DNA of 10,592 bases from Oligosphaeraceae bacterium (lineage in GTDB: Bacteria; Verrucomicrobiota; Lentisphaeria; Oligosphaerales; Oligosphaeraceae). This document shows, one piece after another, positions 1 through 7,110 of this stretch (within the stretch, counting starts at the first letter, position 1; the number at the start of each line of letters is the position of its first letter). The translations under genes and the position numbers were made by a program. A model generated the notes under the pieces. It was given only the letters and a program-made list of their open reading frames with translations. It did not search any database and was not told the origin of the DNA. The stretch covers positions 1 through 10,592 of the forward strand of contig JAAYYJ010000515.1 of assembly GCA_012515455.1 (NCBI GenBank), written 5' to 3'.

Positions 1-998
1 CCTCCAAAGGCGTGGCCGGCGCCTGGAAGCGTCATGATTTCGATGACACCTCCCGGAAGAAAGCTAATATCATGCCTGACAGCTGCGAGGTTGAAAGGAT
101 CATGCTGGAGGCAATGACTTGTGGCGGGGCAACGGGGGCTTTCTGGTCCATCCGGGAAATGCCGGACTGCTTCTGTACTAGCGGGCAGGACAAGCTGAAG
201 ATGTACTTCGAACTGCCGGAAATGACCGCTGCGCTGAAGGAGACGCTCAGCTATATTGAAACTCTGCCCATCGGTCCGGAAGTGGAAAACACGGCCCCGG
301 TCGGAGTGCTGTATCACCGTGAATCACTGCAATATGATTTCCAACGCCACCAGGAGGCGATTTTCGGAGTGGAAGAGATGCTGGCTGAAAACGGCATCCC
401 CTATCAGGTGGTGTTTTCTGAAAACGAATTGCCCGCCCTGGAACAGCTGATCGTCCCGGAAGTGCGGTTGCTCAGCGAGCAGGACATCGCCAAGCTGCGT
501 GCTTTTCCCGGCCGGTTGCTGATTATCGGCAGTGAATTTGGTCGTTACGACGAAAAACGGCACAGCCGTCTTGATTCGGTACTGGCTGAGTGGATGAATA
601 TCAGCTGCTATACTGCGCCAGCGCTGCCGCAGAAATGTGGTCGGCTGGATTACTTCCCCAGTGCTGAGGGCAGTGACGGAGAATTCAGCGGTATGATGTC
701 CGGTACTCTGAACCGTCCCCGCTGGGATCGCGCGGCATTGCTGCCGCTGGTCGTACGGCCGTTCACTATCTCCCGGACCGGTATAGCGGCCACGCTGTTG
801 CAAAGCCGGGGTCACAATCTGCTGCAGTTACTCAGTTATGCCGCCAATCCGGCAGTGCAGACTCTGATCCTGCACGGACTGCCGGCCGGCAAAGCCGTGC
901 TGTATCTTCCCGGGCAAGCGCCCCGGGAGGTCGAAACCGGCGCAGAATTCGTGCTGCCGGACTTCCGTCGCCATGCCCTGCTGCAAATGCAGTCCTGA
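1..998 (+). CDS. C-terminal part of a glycoside-hydrolase-like protein (5' truncated)
   Basis: The reading frame is open from the left edge (first whole codon at base 3) to a TGA at 996-998. The GTG at 12 has no ribosome binding site and the frame continues upstream of it, so this is the 3' part of a longer gene. The first 290 bases resemble the end of a catalytic barrel (CGGATGAFW, then an aromatic and Met-rich stretch). From about 300 to 560 there is an alternating strand/helix domain (VGVLYHRES, then GIPYQVVFSENEL, then LLIIGSEFG), the pattern of the GATase-like middle domain of GH42-type and related glycosidases. From about 800 to the end, short strands (TLILHGLPAGKAVLYLPG, FVLPDF) suggest a terminal beta-sandwich. 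A sugar-hydrolase role is inferred from this architecture alone. The catalytic acids would lie in the missing part, so family and substrate cannot be named. It converges with the ceramidase-like gene. Confidence 0.55.
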   Translation, partial: SKGVAGAWKRHDFDDTSRKKANIMPDSCEVERIMLEAMTCGGATGAFWSIREMPDCFCTSGQDKLKMYFELPEMTAALKETLSYIETLPIGPEVENTAPVGVLYHRESLQYDFQRHQEAIFGVEEMLAENGIPYQVVFSENELPALEQLIVPEVRLLSEQDIAKLRAFPGRLLIIGSEFGRYDEKRHSRLDSVLAEWMNISCYTAPALPQKCGRLDYFPSAEGSDGEFSGMMSGTLNRPRWDRAALLPLVVRPFTISRTGIAATLLQSRGHNLLQLLSYAANPAVQTLILHGLPAGKAVLYLPGQAPREVETGAEFVLPDFRRHALLQMQS

Positions 999-1006
999 GC
1001 AGGCAT

Positions 1007-1047
1007 CCAATTTCCTGGTCGGGACATATCCCCGACCAGGAAATTGG
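1007..1047. terminator. 17-bp perfect hairpin between convergent genes, probable bidirectional terminator
   Basis: Arms 1007-1023 and 1031-1047 are exact reverse complements (17 bp) around a 7-base loop. The hairpin starts 9 bases after the stop of the left gene and ends 2 bases past the stop of the minus-strand gene, so it fills the convergent gap. The stem core is GC-rich (CCTGGTCGGG). Neither side has the long U-run of a textbook intrinsic terminator, and the outer A/T pairs lie inside the stem. It could therefore work as a terminator in both directions, or as a 3'-end stabiliser against exonucleases. Confidence 0.65.
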
Positions 1048-1049
1048 GT

Positions 1050-2339
1050 TCAGGGCATAATATTTTGCAATGCCACCAGTTCAGACTGGGCGCAATCAGG
1101 GTACTCCGGCTGTTCCGGGAAGGCCCGCGCACGCAGCGCATAAGCTTCCTCGACGGCGGCCGTCACCAGTTTCAGTCCGGTCCGGCTTTCCACCGCCTGC
1201 TGGTTCCCTTCATATCCTCCGGAGACCAGTGCGTTTCCATGGCACAGATAGTTGAAATATCCGGTCGAGCAATAGAGAATGAAAGTTTTCCGGAAAGGTG
1301 AGTGCCACTTGATCTCCAGTCCCAGCTCCGCCAGCAGTTCTCCCGGGACCCCGACCAGACAGATATCACCCAGGGACACCAGTTGCATTTCCAGCTCCAG
1401 GGTATTGCGGCCCTGATAATCAGGCTGGAGGGAATGGCCAATGCGAACGTTTACCGGGACCTTCCTGATGCCGTACTGCAAGGACTCATTCTGCAGCTTG
1501 AAGCGATTGCTGTTGCGGCGGGCAGTCACCACGCTGTCGATGGCCGCCTGAGCCAGAGCTTGACCGACTTGGCGGATGGCAGCGACTCCAGTCTCATGGC
1601 CGCGCGGCACCATATCACCGGCTGCCCCGGAGATGAACATGCACCCTGCCCCGACCTCGGTTTCGATATACTCCCGGAATGCCCCGGGATAATCGGCTGA
1701 AAGCCGGTGCCCGCCGATTCCCGGGCAGTGTCCGGCCAGGGGGTGAGCGGCATAATTGCCGATAATGTAGACGGGCTCGTGGCTGGTCTTGTCAAAGAAG
1801 CAAAGCCCCCCCAGCTCCTTATCGCAGATGCCATCGGCAATGCGTTCCATATCCCGGCGGTGCGGCAGGAACGAGCAGCTGTTCTCCGGGCCGATGTAGC
1901 GGCGGTTGATATTCTGGTCGCAGTTCTGGGAGTAAAAATACACCTCGGTGTCCAGGAAAGGTTTGTCCAGCAGCTCCCGGACTGCGGCACTGGTCCAGCC
2001 GAGCAATTCTTCCAGATATGCTTTTTCCAGGATCTCGGGGCAGCGTTCCAGGGTGCGCGTATTGGGACCGGTATGGGTATGGGTGCAGCTGATAATCACG
2101 GCCGCGTCAGCAGCGCCCAGAATTTCCGCCACCTGACGGCGAAGCCGGCGGATGTATTTTTCATCCAGCCCCAGCAGATCATAGCTGATAATGATAACCC
2201 GGTTGTTTCCGTCATCGAGACAAAGAGCACTGAGGTACAGTTCATCCAGCTTGGTAACAGTCACGTCATTGGTGCCATACCCGGCTACCTTGGTGCCCAC
2301 GGCTGGGGTGATAATTTTTTTCCCGAACGAAATTCGCAT
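1050..2339 (-). CDS. Neutral/alkaline ceramidase-like hydrolase
   Basis: This 429-residue protein looks like the N-terminal catalytic domain of the neutral/alkaline non-lysosomal ceramidase family. Those are zinc amidases that cleave N-acyl-sphingosine, although many bacterial members have unknown substrates. Family landmarks are in order: an early ITPAVG segment (10-15), SCTHTHTGP (84-92, with likely zinc ligands H87 and H89), NYAAHP (195-200, H199), SADYPG (214-219), GAAGDMVP (238-245) and GGYEG (374-378). The C-terminal immunoglobulin-like domain of full ceramidases is absent. No signal peptide is seen, so a cytoplasmic location is likely, unlike the secreted enzymes. The start is ATG at 2339, with an AAGG-type ribosome site 5 bases upstream. 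A terminator-like hairpin lies just upstream, after hisG, so it may have its own promoter in the 34 bases beyond the hairpin or rely on read-through. Fold assignment is fairly sure; substrate is not. Confidence 0.82.
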   Translation of the reverse strand: MRISFGKKIITPAVGTKVAGYGTNDVTVTKLDELYLSALCLDDGNNRVIIISYDLLGLDEKYIRRLRRQVAEILGAADAAVIISCTHTHTGPNTRTLERCPEILEKAYLEELLGWTSAAVRELLDKPFLDTEVYFYSQNCDQNINRRYIGPENSCSFLPHRRDMERIADGICDKELGGLCFFDKTSHEPVYIIGNYAAHPLAGHCPGIGGHRLSADYPGAFREYIETEVGAGCMFISGAAGDMVPRGHETGVAAIRQVGQALAQAAIDSVVTARRNSNRFKLQNESLQYGIRKVPVNVRIGHSLQPDYQGRNTLELEMQLVSLGDICLVGVPGELLAELGLEIKWHSPFRKTFILYCSTGYFNYLCHGNALVSGGYEGNQQAVESRTGLKLVTAAVEEAYALRARAFPEQPEYPDCAQSELVALQNIMP

Positions 2340-2373
2340 AGCGGCCTTTCCCCGTAATTAAACGCAAACCAAA

Positions 2374-2398
2374 CCAGGAACAGAACATCGGTTCCTGG
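2374..2398 (-). terminator. Terminator-like hairpin after hisG
   Basis: Arms 2374-2381 and 2391-2398 form a perfect 8-bp stem (CCAGGAAC/GTTCCTGG) around a 9-base loop, starting 7 bases beyond the hisG stop in the minus direction. On the minus strand the stem is followed by TTTGGTTTGCGTTTAATT, a broken but T-rich tract. This fits an intrinsic terminator ending the his transcript before the ceramidase-like gene. The interrupted T-tract suggests incomplete termination. Confidence 0.6.
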
Positions 2399-2405
2399 CG
2401 GCGAC

Positions 2406-3254
2406 TCAGATGCGGCAGGTGCGGATATCACTGACAATGATTCCTCTGGCACCAGCCTCCTCCAGCGAGTCAATAATTTGATTCAGCCCTTCCCGCTCGA
2501 CCATTGCCTTGACCGCAAACCAGCCTTCTTTGCTCAGCGGGGCCACGGTCGGAGATTCCAGTCCCGGGGTGATGCTGCAGGCTCTCTCCAGAATATCTGC
2601 CGGCACATCGTATTCCACCATCAGGTATTGCCGCGCCACCACGATGCCTTCCACCCGGCGCAGGAAAGTCAGCGCCTGGGGAATTTCCGTCGTCCTGGCG
2701 GTCCTGGCAATCAGCAGCGCCTCAGAATAGAGTACGGGCGCACCCACGATTTTCAGGCCGGCCTGGCGCAAGGTGGAACCGCTCTCCACCACATCGGCGA
2801 TGGCATCCGCCACCCCGAGCTGAACCGAAATCTCGACCGCGCCGTCGAGCTTCACAATCTTTACTTCCAGGCCCCGTTTTTGCATATCCGCGGCCACAAT
2901 GCTGGGATAGGAAGTGGCGATGCGCAGACCCTGGAAATTTTCCGGCTGCAGGGTGCTGTCGCCTGGCACGGCGTAGCAGAAGCGCGATTTCCCGAATCCC
3001 AGGGTGCTCAATTCGACGGCATGGGCACCGCTGTCCAGCAGCAAGTCCCGGCCGGTGACTCCGAGATCGACGATGCCATTGGCGACATAGACCGCGATAT
3101 CCCGCGGCCGCAGGAACAAAAATTCGACATCATTGGCAGTATCGCTGACGAGCAGTTCCCGCCCCTCGCGCCGGACTTTATAGCCGGCTTCCTTGACCAG
3201 CAGCACCGACTCGTCTGACAGGGTGCCTTTGTTCGGGAGAGCAATTTTCAACAT
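2406..3254 (-). CDS. hisG: ATP phosphoribosyltransferase, long form
   Basis: HisG catalyses the first committed step of histidine synthesis, joining ATP and PRPP to phosphoribosyl-ATP in the cytoplasm. The 282-residue length is that of the long form, which forms hexamers and carries its own feedback domain. Visible landmarks: MLKIALPNKG at the N-terminus, FLRPRDIAVYV (48-58), VTGRDLLLDSGA (66-77), LDGAVEISVQLGVADAIADV (136-155), the PRPP-binding loop ESGSTL (157-162), and a C-terminal ACT-like regulatory domain from about 208 (ITPGLESPTVAPL, ending SDIRTCRI). The frame stays open upstream to an ATG at 3344, but that start adds 30 unlike residues and overlaps the end of hisE. The ATG at 3254 has a strong ribosome site and begins exactly where the family does. 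hisE lies 76 bases upstream on the same strand. Histidine feedback through the C-terminal domain is expected from the family. The sequence style is closest to actinobacterial HisG, as I recall those proteins. Confidence 0.96.
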   Translation of the reverse strand: MLKIALPNKGTLSDESVLLVKEAGYKVRREGRELLVSDTANDVEFLFLRPRDIAVYVANGIVDLGVTGRDLLLDSGAHAVELSTLGFGKSRFCYAVPGDSTLQPENFQGLRIATSYPSIVAADMQKRGLEVKIVKLDGAVEISVQLGVADAIADVVESGSTLRQAGLKIVGAPVLYSEALLIARTARTTEIPQALTFLRRVEGIVVARQYLMVEYDVPADILERACSITPGLESPTVAPLSKEGWFAVKAMVEREGLNQIIDSLEEAGARGIIVSDIRTCRI

Positions 3255-3260
3255 CGTGAA

Positions 3261-3268
3261 TTCCTTCC
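3261..3268 (-). promoter_or_regulatory. Ribosome binding site that sets the hisG start
   Basis: On the minus strand the bases read GGAAGGAA, and the AGGA core lies 7 bases before the ATG at 3254. This decides against the longer reading from 3344. Confidence 0.8.
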
Positions 3269-3304
3269 GGTTGGGCAGGCAGTCTGGGTTCTGACCGCAA
3301 CGCG

Positions 3305-3322
3305 CGGGACTGCTGCGTCCCG
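3305..3322 (-). other. Short GC hairpin in the hisE-hisG gap
   Basis: CGGGAC (3305-3310) and GTCCCG (3317-3322) form a perfect 6-bp stem with a 6-base loop. It lies just past the hisE stop on the minus strand and has no T-tract after it, so it is not a standard terminator. It could tune mRNA stability between hisE and hisG, or be chance in GC-rich DNA. Confidence 0.3.
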
Positions 3323-3330
3323 GCAGCCGA

Positions 3331-3594
3331 TCATAATTTTTCATATATTTCAGCGAGACTGATGTTCTGCCTGAGCATCAGCACCTGCAAATGATACAGC
3401 AACTGGGAGATTTCCTCCGCCGTGCGCTCGTTCCCTTCGTACTCGGCCGCCATCCAGACCTCCGCGGCCTCCTCCACGATCTTCTTGCCAATGGCATGGG
3501 TGCCCAGGTTGTATTCCTTGACCGTACGGGAGTTCGGGTCCTGCCGCGAGAGCTTGTCCTGCAACTCGGCAAATAAATTTTCAAAAGTCTTCAT
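3331..3594 (-). CDS. hisE: Phosphoribosyl-ATP pyrophosphatase
   Basis: HisE hydrolyses phosphoribosyl-ATP to phosphoribosyl-AMP and pyrophosphate, the second step of histidine synthesis, using a MazG-like all-alpha fold that binds magnesium. At 87 residues it is a normal stand-alone HisE, not fused to HisI. Visible landmarks: GKKIVEEAAEVW (36-47) with the EExxE metal motif at E41, E42 and E45, then a second acidic helix EEISQLLYH (60-68). Many HisE proteins have an Asp in this second helix (ADLLYH) where this one has Gln. The same SQLLY form occurs in the mycobacterial enzyme as I recall it, so I read it as a subfamily trait and not a lost residue. The start is ATG at 3594 with AGGA 8 bases upstream. 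The product feeds from HisG, encoded next. HisI, needed for the following step, is not in the window. Confidence 0.95.
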   Translation of the reverse strand: MKTFENLFAELQDKLSRQDPNSRTVKEYNLGTHAIGKKIVEEAAEVWMAAEYEGNERTAEEISQLLYHLQVLMLRQNISLAEIYEKL

Positions 3595-3610
3595 GTCTGA
3601 TTTCCTGACT

Positions 3611-3620
3611 GGGGGGGGGG
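3611..3620. repeat. Homopolymer tract G10/C10 upstream of hisE
   Basis: Ten consecutive G on the plus strand (C on the coding strand of hisE) lie in the 44-base gap between the RodZ-like gene and hisE. The tract ends 4 bases before the AGGA ribosome site of hisE. Tracts of this length slip during replication and are also prone to sequencing-length error. Confidence 0.9.
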
Positions 3621-3638
3621 CTCTTTTGCGGTCGCCAT

Positions 3639-4469
3639 TCAGCCGTTTGGTATCGGCAGGGTTTCCAGTGGCACTGGTTCCGGCACCATCAGCTTGGGAA
3701 TCGCCTGTTCCATCTGCTGCTGGATTTTTTCGCGCTGGGCAGTGCGATTGCGCTGGACCAGCCAGCCGCCGGCCAGCAGGCCCAGGAGCATCAGCACCAG
3801 TATTGCGATGACCAGCGCCGGGATACGCGAGCCGCGACTGCCGATGCTCTCCCCGGACAGCTCATCAGGGGTGAAGAACGTGTCACTGCCGGAAGAACCG
3901 GAACCGCCTAAAGCTCTGCCGCCGGCAGGCTGCCGCCCGGCAGCACGGCTGGCTTCTTCAAACTTCTGCACCAGGGAGTCCGGTGCGACCTTATAAACTG
4001 AACATAAGCGTTCAATGCAGGCAATGCAGTAAAAATCGGCCATGGCAATATTCTGCCATTCTTCCTGCTCGAGCTTGTAGATCAATTCCTGTGAGGCCTG
4101 AGCGGCGTGTGCGACATCATGCAGATTCATGCCGGCTTCCGCCCTGAGATTGCGCAGCTCCTCACCGAATCCCAAGGGCTGCAACAGCAGTTCCGGGGGG
4201 TCGGCAGCATCCGCGGGCAGTCCCAAATCCGGGGAGCCGGATTCCGCTGCCGCCTCGTTATCCGGGGAGCGCAGGGGACCGGCTGGAGAAGCATCAGGCT
4301 CCACCGGCGGCGGGCTTTCCGTTTCCGGGCCGGCAGCAGTCCCGGAACCGCGCTGTTCCTGCAGCGAGAACAGAGGTTCGGCTGCGGTTGCAGGGGCTTC
4401 CTGGGAAGCGCGACCGGCAGTGGTATGGTAATGATTGTTGGAACGCAAGTTAAGCATATTCGCAAGCAC
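3639..4469 (-). CDS. RodZ-like HTH transmembrane protein
   Basis: This 276-residue protein has the RodZ layout: a cytoplasmic helix-turn-helix domain followed by one membrane span. RodZ links MreB filaments to the membrane in rod-shape maintenance. Residues 1-95 are low-complexity, rich in Ala, Pro, Ser and Glu. The HTH_25-type domain covers about 98-172 (LGFGEELRNLRAEAGMNLHDV, with QELIYKLEQEEW after the turn), and the domain also carries several Cys (148, 151, 156). A Gly/Ser-rich linker follows, then the membrane segment 217-238 and only about 38 further residues, mostly charged and proline-rich. The large periplasmic beta domain of E. coli RodZ is missing. The start is uncertain: GTG at 4469 is the first possible codon after an in-frame stop, ATG at 4457 is an alternative, and neither has a clear ribosome site. 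It lies 76 bases after ftsK on the same strand. Function is inferred from architecture and context. Confidence 0.75.
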   Translation of the reverse strand: MLANMLNLRSNNHYHTTAGRASQEAPATAAEPLFSLQEQRGSGTAAGPETESPPPVEPDASPAGPLRSPDNEAAAESGSPDLGLPADAADPPELLLQPLGFGEELRNLRAEAGMNLHDVAHAAQASQELIYKLEQEEWQNIAMADFYCIACIERLCSVYKVAPDSLVQKFEEASRAAGRQPAGGRALGGSGSSGSDTFFTPDELSGESIGSRGSRIPALVIAILVLMLLGLLAGGWLVQRNRTAQREKIQQQMEQAIPKLMVPEPVPLETLPIPNG

Positions 4470-4545
4470 GCTGGGGCAGGTAGCCGTTGATTGCCGCAGA
4501 GCGGGAAAATTCCATCCGCATCTTCAACCGGGCGGGACTGCAAAC

Positions 4546-7014
4546 TCAGACATCATCAAGATTGGTGACCTTGCCAGAATCCTCGTCAGCATCCCGGGCC
4601 GGCGCGGCCAGAACCAGAATTTCGCGCAAACCGCTGGAGGGCTGCGGGCCGATGATCCCCCGGTCCTCCAGCTCATCAATCAGGGTGGCGGCCTTATTGT
4701 AGCCCACCTTCAAGGTCCGCTGCAGGTAGCTGATGGTGGGACGGCGGTCGCGCAGAACCACCTCAATGGCATCCTGAATCAGCCGTTCCTCGCTGTCCAT
4801 AGACTCGTCCAGATCGGGCATCAGGGTGCGGGACCCGGCGCCGCCGTTCCGGCCGCGCTCTTTGTCCTGGGCCTCGGTCTCCTGGACTTCGAGGGCTTGG
4901 AACACCGACTCGTCGAATTCCTGATCGGCAAAAGCAGACACGAAATTCACGATATTCTCGACCTCTGGAGTATCTACCCATCCGCCCTGGATGCGCTCGA
5001 CGTTGCCGGAGCCCTTGAACAGCATGTCCCCGCGTCCCAGCAGTGACTCTGCGCCCTTGTTGTCCATAATGGTGCGCGCATCAATCTGCGATGAGACCTG
5101 GAATGCAATGCGCACCGGATAATTTGCCTTGATGGTGCCGGTAATCACTTTCACATCAGGACGCTGAGTCGCAATAATGGTATGGATGCCCACGGCACGG
5201 GACTTAGCCACGATCAAGGCCAGGCTCTTCTCTACTTCTTTCTGAGCATCCAGCATCACATCGGCCATCTCATCAATGATGATCACAATGAAAGGCATCT
5301 TGTCAGGAATGGCATTGCCGTCTTCGTCATACTGGGTCTCAGCCGGGAGGCGCCGGGAATTGAATTCGGTCAGATTGCGAACCTTGACCGCTCCCAGGAC
5401 GCGGTAGCGCCGTTCCATCTCATTGATGGCCCAGCGCAAGGCCAGACTGACCTTCTCCGCTTCGGTGATTACCGGCACAATCAAATGCGGCAATGCTTTA
5501 TAAGGCAGAAATTCCACCACCTTGGGATCCGCCATAATCAGCTTAAGCTCATCCGGACGGAATTTGTACAGCATGGAAGTAATCAGCAGATTCATGCAGA
5601 CCGACTTGCCGCTGCCGGTAGCCCCGGCAATCAGCAGATGCGGGGCCTTGGCTAAATCCAACATTACGACCTTGCCGCTGATATTTTTGCCCAGCAGCAG
5701 GGGGATCTGCATCTTGTTGTCCTGCCATTGCGGGTCAGTCAGCAATTCATAGGCCAGCACATCGGTGCGCCTGGCATTGGGGACTTCAATGCCCACCAAG
5801 TTGCGCCCGGGAATGGGCAGCAGCAGCCGGATGCTGGTGGCTTCCATGGCCATGCTGATATTGTTCTGGAGATGGCCGATTTTATCAATATTGACGCCCG
5901 GGGCCGTGGCAATCTCAAACAGGGTGACCTGCGGCCCCACCACATAGCTGACCACCTCGGCATCGATGTTGAAATTGTCGAGGGTACCCTGCAGGGCCTT
6001 CATATTGCGCTCAATTTCCTCATGATTGCCAACCGAAGCCGATACCCTGGGCAAATTGAGCAGCTTCAGAGTCGGCAACTGATACGGCGTGCCCAGCTGC
6101 ACTACCGGCGCAGGGACATGCCTTGCCGGCGGCTGCGGCACTGCTGGCACCGGGCTGGTTTTCTCGGGCTGAGCCGGAATAACCAGCGGCAGAGGCTGCT
6201 CACAGACTGCGGGAGCGCTCTGCCCGGCGACGCTGCGGTTCAGAGCTGGTGATCCGCCCGAGGGGAGGACAGCAGGTGCGCTGCGGCGGCGCTGTTCTGC
6301 CAGGGCTTGCTGTGCCGCCAGATCGTTCTCGACTTTCTGGTCAAGGTCAGGCGCAGCGCTGATTTTGCCGAAAGCCGGCTGGGGTGCTGGGTCTGCTCCG
6401 TGGTTCGCGTCGGCATTCTCTTTTTGGCGCTGGAGCAGCAGCCCCTGCCAGTCATAGAACCAGATCACCCCCAGTGGGACCAGCAGCAGCGCGCTTGCCA
6501 CCAGGAATGACCCGGTCCAGTTCAGCAGCAGATACAGCCAGCCGGTCCCCGCCGCACAGAAGAAATTTCCCAGCACTCCGCCAGGGAAGGATTTAATATT
6601 CAAAGCAGCGGAGAGATTCGGGAAAGCCGAGTCCGGGAACAACCCCAGCAACAGTGACATCCCCAGTCCCGAGAGGAGAATACACAGCACATAGTCGAAA
6701 GAGACCTTGCGCAGGCCTTTGCGCCAGAACAGACGCCGCAGGCTGCAAAGCAGCAGCAGCGCGGTCAGGTAATAGCTGCCCATTCCGAAGGTGACCAGCA
6801 AGACCCAGCCCAGGTTTGCACCCAACGCCCCCAGGAGATTGCGCGGATAGGTCATGCCCACCATGCCGCCGGCGAAATAATCCAGGTCTGCGGGATCAAA
6901 GGGCAGAATAGAAAGCATCAGCACCAGGCACAGCACCAGCACCACGATGCGACGGTATCTAAATGCCCCGTCCGCTTGTACCCGGGCAGGATTTACAGCT
7001 AAAACATCAGACAC
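4546..7014 (-). CDS. ftsK: DNA translocase FtsK/SpoIIIE
   Basis: FtsK-type translocases sit at the division septum and pump double-stranded DNA with ATP so that sister chromosomes clear the closing septum. Numbered from GTG 7014 (822 residues), the protein has four or five membrane segments (about 23-37, 68-92, 107-126 and a hydrophobic stretch at 145-187). A Pro/Ala/Gln-rich linker runs to about 310. The motor follows, with Walker A GATGSGKS (464-471) and Walker B IVIIIDEMAD (D581, E582). A C-terminal winged-helix gamma domain (SYLQRTLKVGYNKAATLIDE) normally reads polar DNA motifs. The length and short linker are SpoIIIE-like rather than the very long E. coli form. The start is a choice: the frame is open to GTG 7056 and ATG 7047, but GTG 7014 has CGGAGGA with an 8-base spacing, while the site before ATG 7047 touches the start codon. 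gpmI lies upstream on the same strand and the RodZ-like gene follows. Confidence 0.95.
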   Translation of the reverse strand: MSDVLAVNPARVQADGAFRYRRIVVLVLCLVLMLSILPFDPADLDYFAGGMVGMTYPRNLLGALGANLGWVLLVTFGMGSYYLTALLLLCSLRRLFWRKGLRKVSFDYVLCILLSGLGMSLLLGLFPDSAFPNLSAALNIKSFPGGVLGNFFCAAGTGWLYLLLNWTGSFLVASALLLVPLGVIWFYDWQGLLLQRQKENADANHGADPAPQPAFGKISAAPDLDQKVENDLAAQQALAEQRRRSAPAVLPSGGSPALNRSVAGQSAPAVCEQPLPLVIPAQPEKTSPVPAVPQPPARHVPAPVVQLGTPYQLPTLKLLNLPRVSASVGNHEEIERNMKALQGTLDNFNIDAEVVSYVVGPQVTLFEIATAPGVNIDKIGHLQNNISMAMEATSIRLLLPIPGRNLVGIEVPNARRTDVLAYELLTDPQWQDNKMQIPLLLGKNISGKVVMLDLAKAPHLLIAGATGSGKSVCMNLLITSMLYKFRPDELKLIMADPKVVEFLPYKALPHLIVPVITEAEKVSLALRWAINEMERRYRVLGAVKVRNLTEFNSRRLPAETQYDEDGNAIPDKMPFIVIIIDEMADVMLDAQKEVEKSLALIVAKSRAVGIHTIIATQRPDVKVITGTIKANYPVRIAFQVSSQIDARTIMDNKGAESLLGRGDMLFKGSGNVERIQGGWVDTPEVENIVNFVSAFADQEFDESVFQALEVQETEAQDKERGRNGGAGSRTLMPDLDESMDSEERLIQDAIEVVLRDRRPTISYLQRTLKVGYNKAATLIDELEDRGIIGPQPSSGLREILVLAAPARDADEDSGKVTNLDDV

Positions 7015-7022
7015 GTGAACAT

Positions 7023-7029
7023 TCCTCCG
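7023..7029 (-). promoter_or_regulatory. Ribosome binding site favouring the ftsK start at 7014
   Basis: The minus strand reads CGGAGGA here, 8 bases before GTG 7014. A second GGAGGAG at 7049-7055 directly abuts ATG 7047, which is too close for normal use, so the downstream start is preferred. Confidence 0.6.
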
Positions 7030-7079
7030 CACAGCAGAAATACACATCTCCTCCACAGCTTCAAGCAGTTAATTTAACC

Positions 7080-7105
7080 CCGGGGGAGAGATATTCAACC
7101 CCCGG
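7080..7105. repeat. 7-bp GC inverted repeat upstream of ftsK
   Basis: CCGGGGG (7080-7086) and CCCCCGG (7099-7105) are perfect reverse complements around a 12-base loop. The repeat lies in the presumed leader of ftsK, between the T7 tract of the preceding terminator candidate and the coding region. It has no T-run after it on the minus strand, so it looks more like a 5'-leader hairpin or a protein site than a terminator. Confidence 0.45.
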
Positions 7106-7110
7106 AGGAC

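Noticed and set aside
1707..2357. Plus-strand frames opposite the ceramidase-like gene and hisG (also 2478-3218)
   Set aside because: Both are antisense shadows of well-supported genes and lack any family motif.
3255..3344. N-terminal extension of HisG from ATG 3344
   Set aside because: The extra 30 residues are unlike the family, overlap hisE, and ATG 3254 has a strong ribosome site at normal spacing.
3331..3594. Loss of a catalytic Asp in HisE (SQLLYH instead of ADLLYH)
   Set aside because: The same form occurs in the mycobacterial enzyme as I recall it, so it looks like a subfamily feature, not inactivation.
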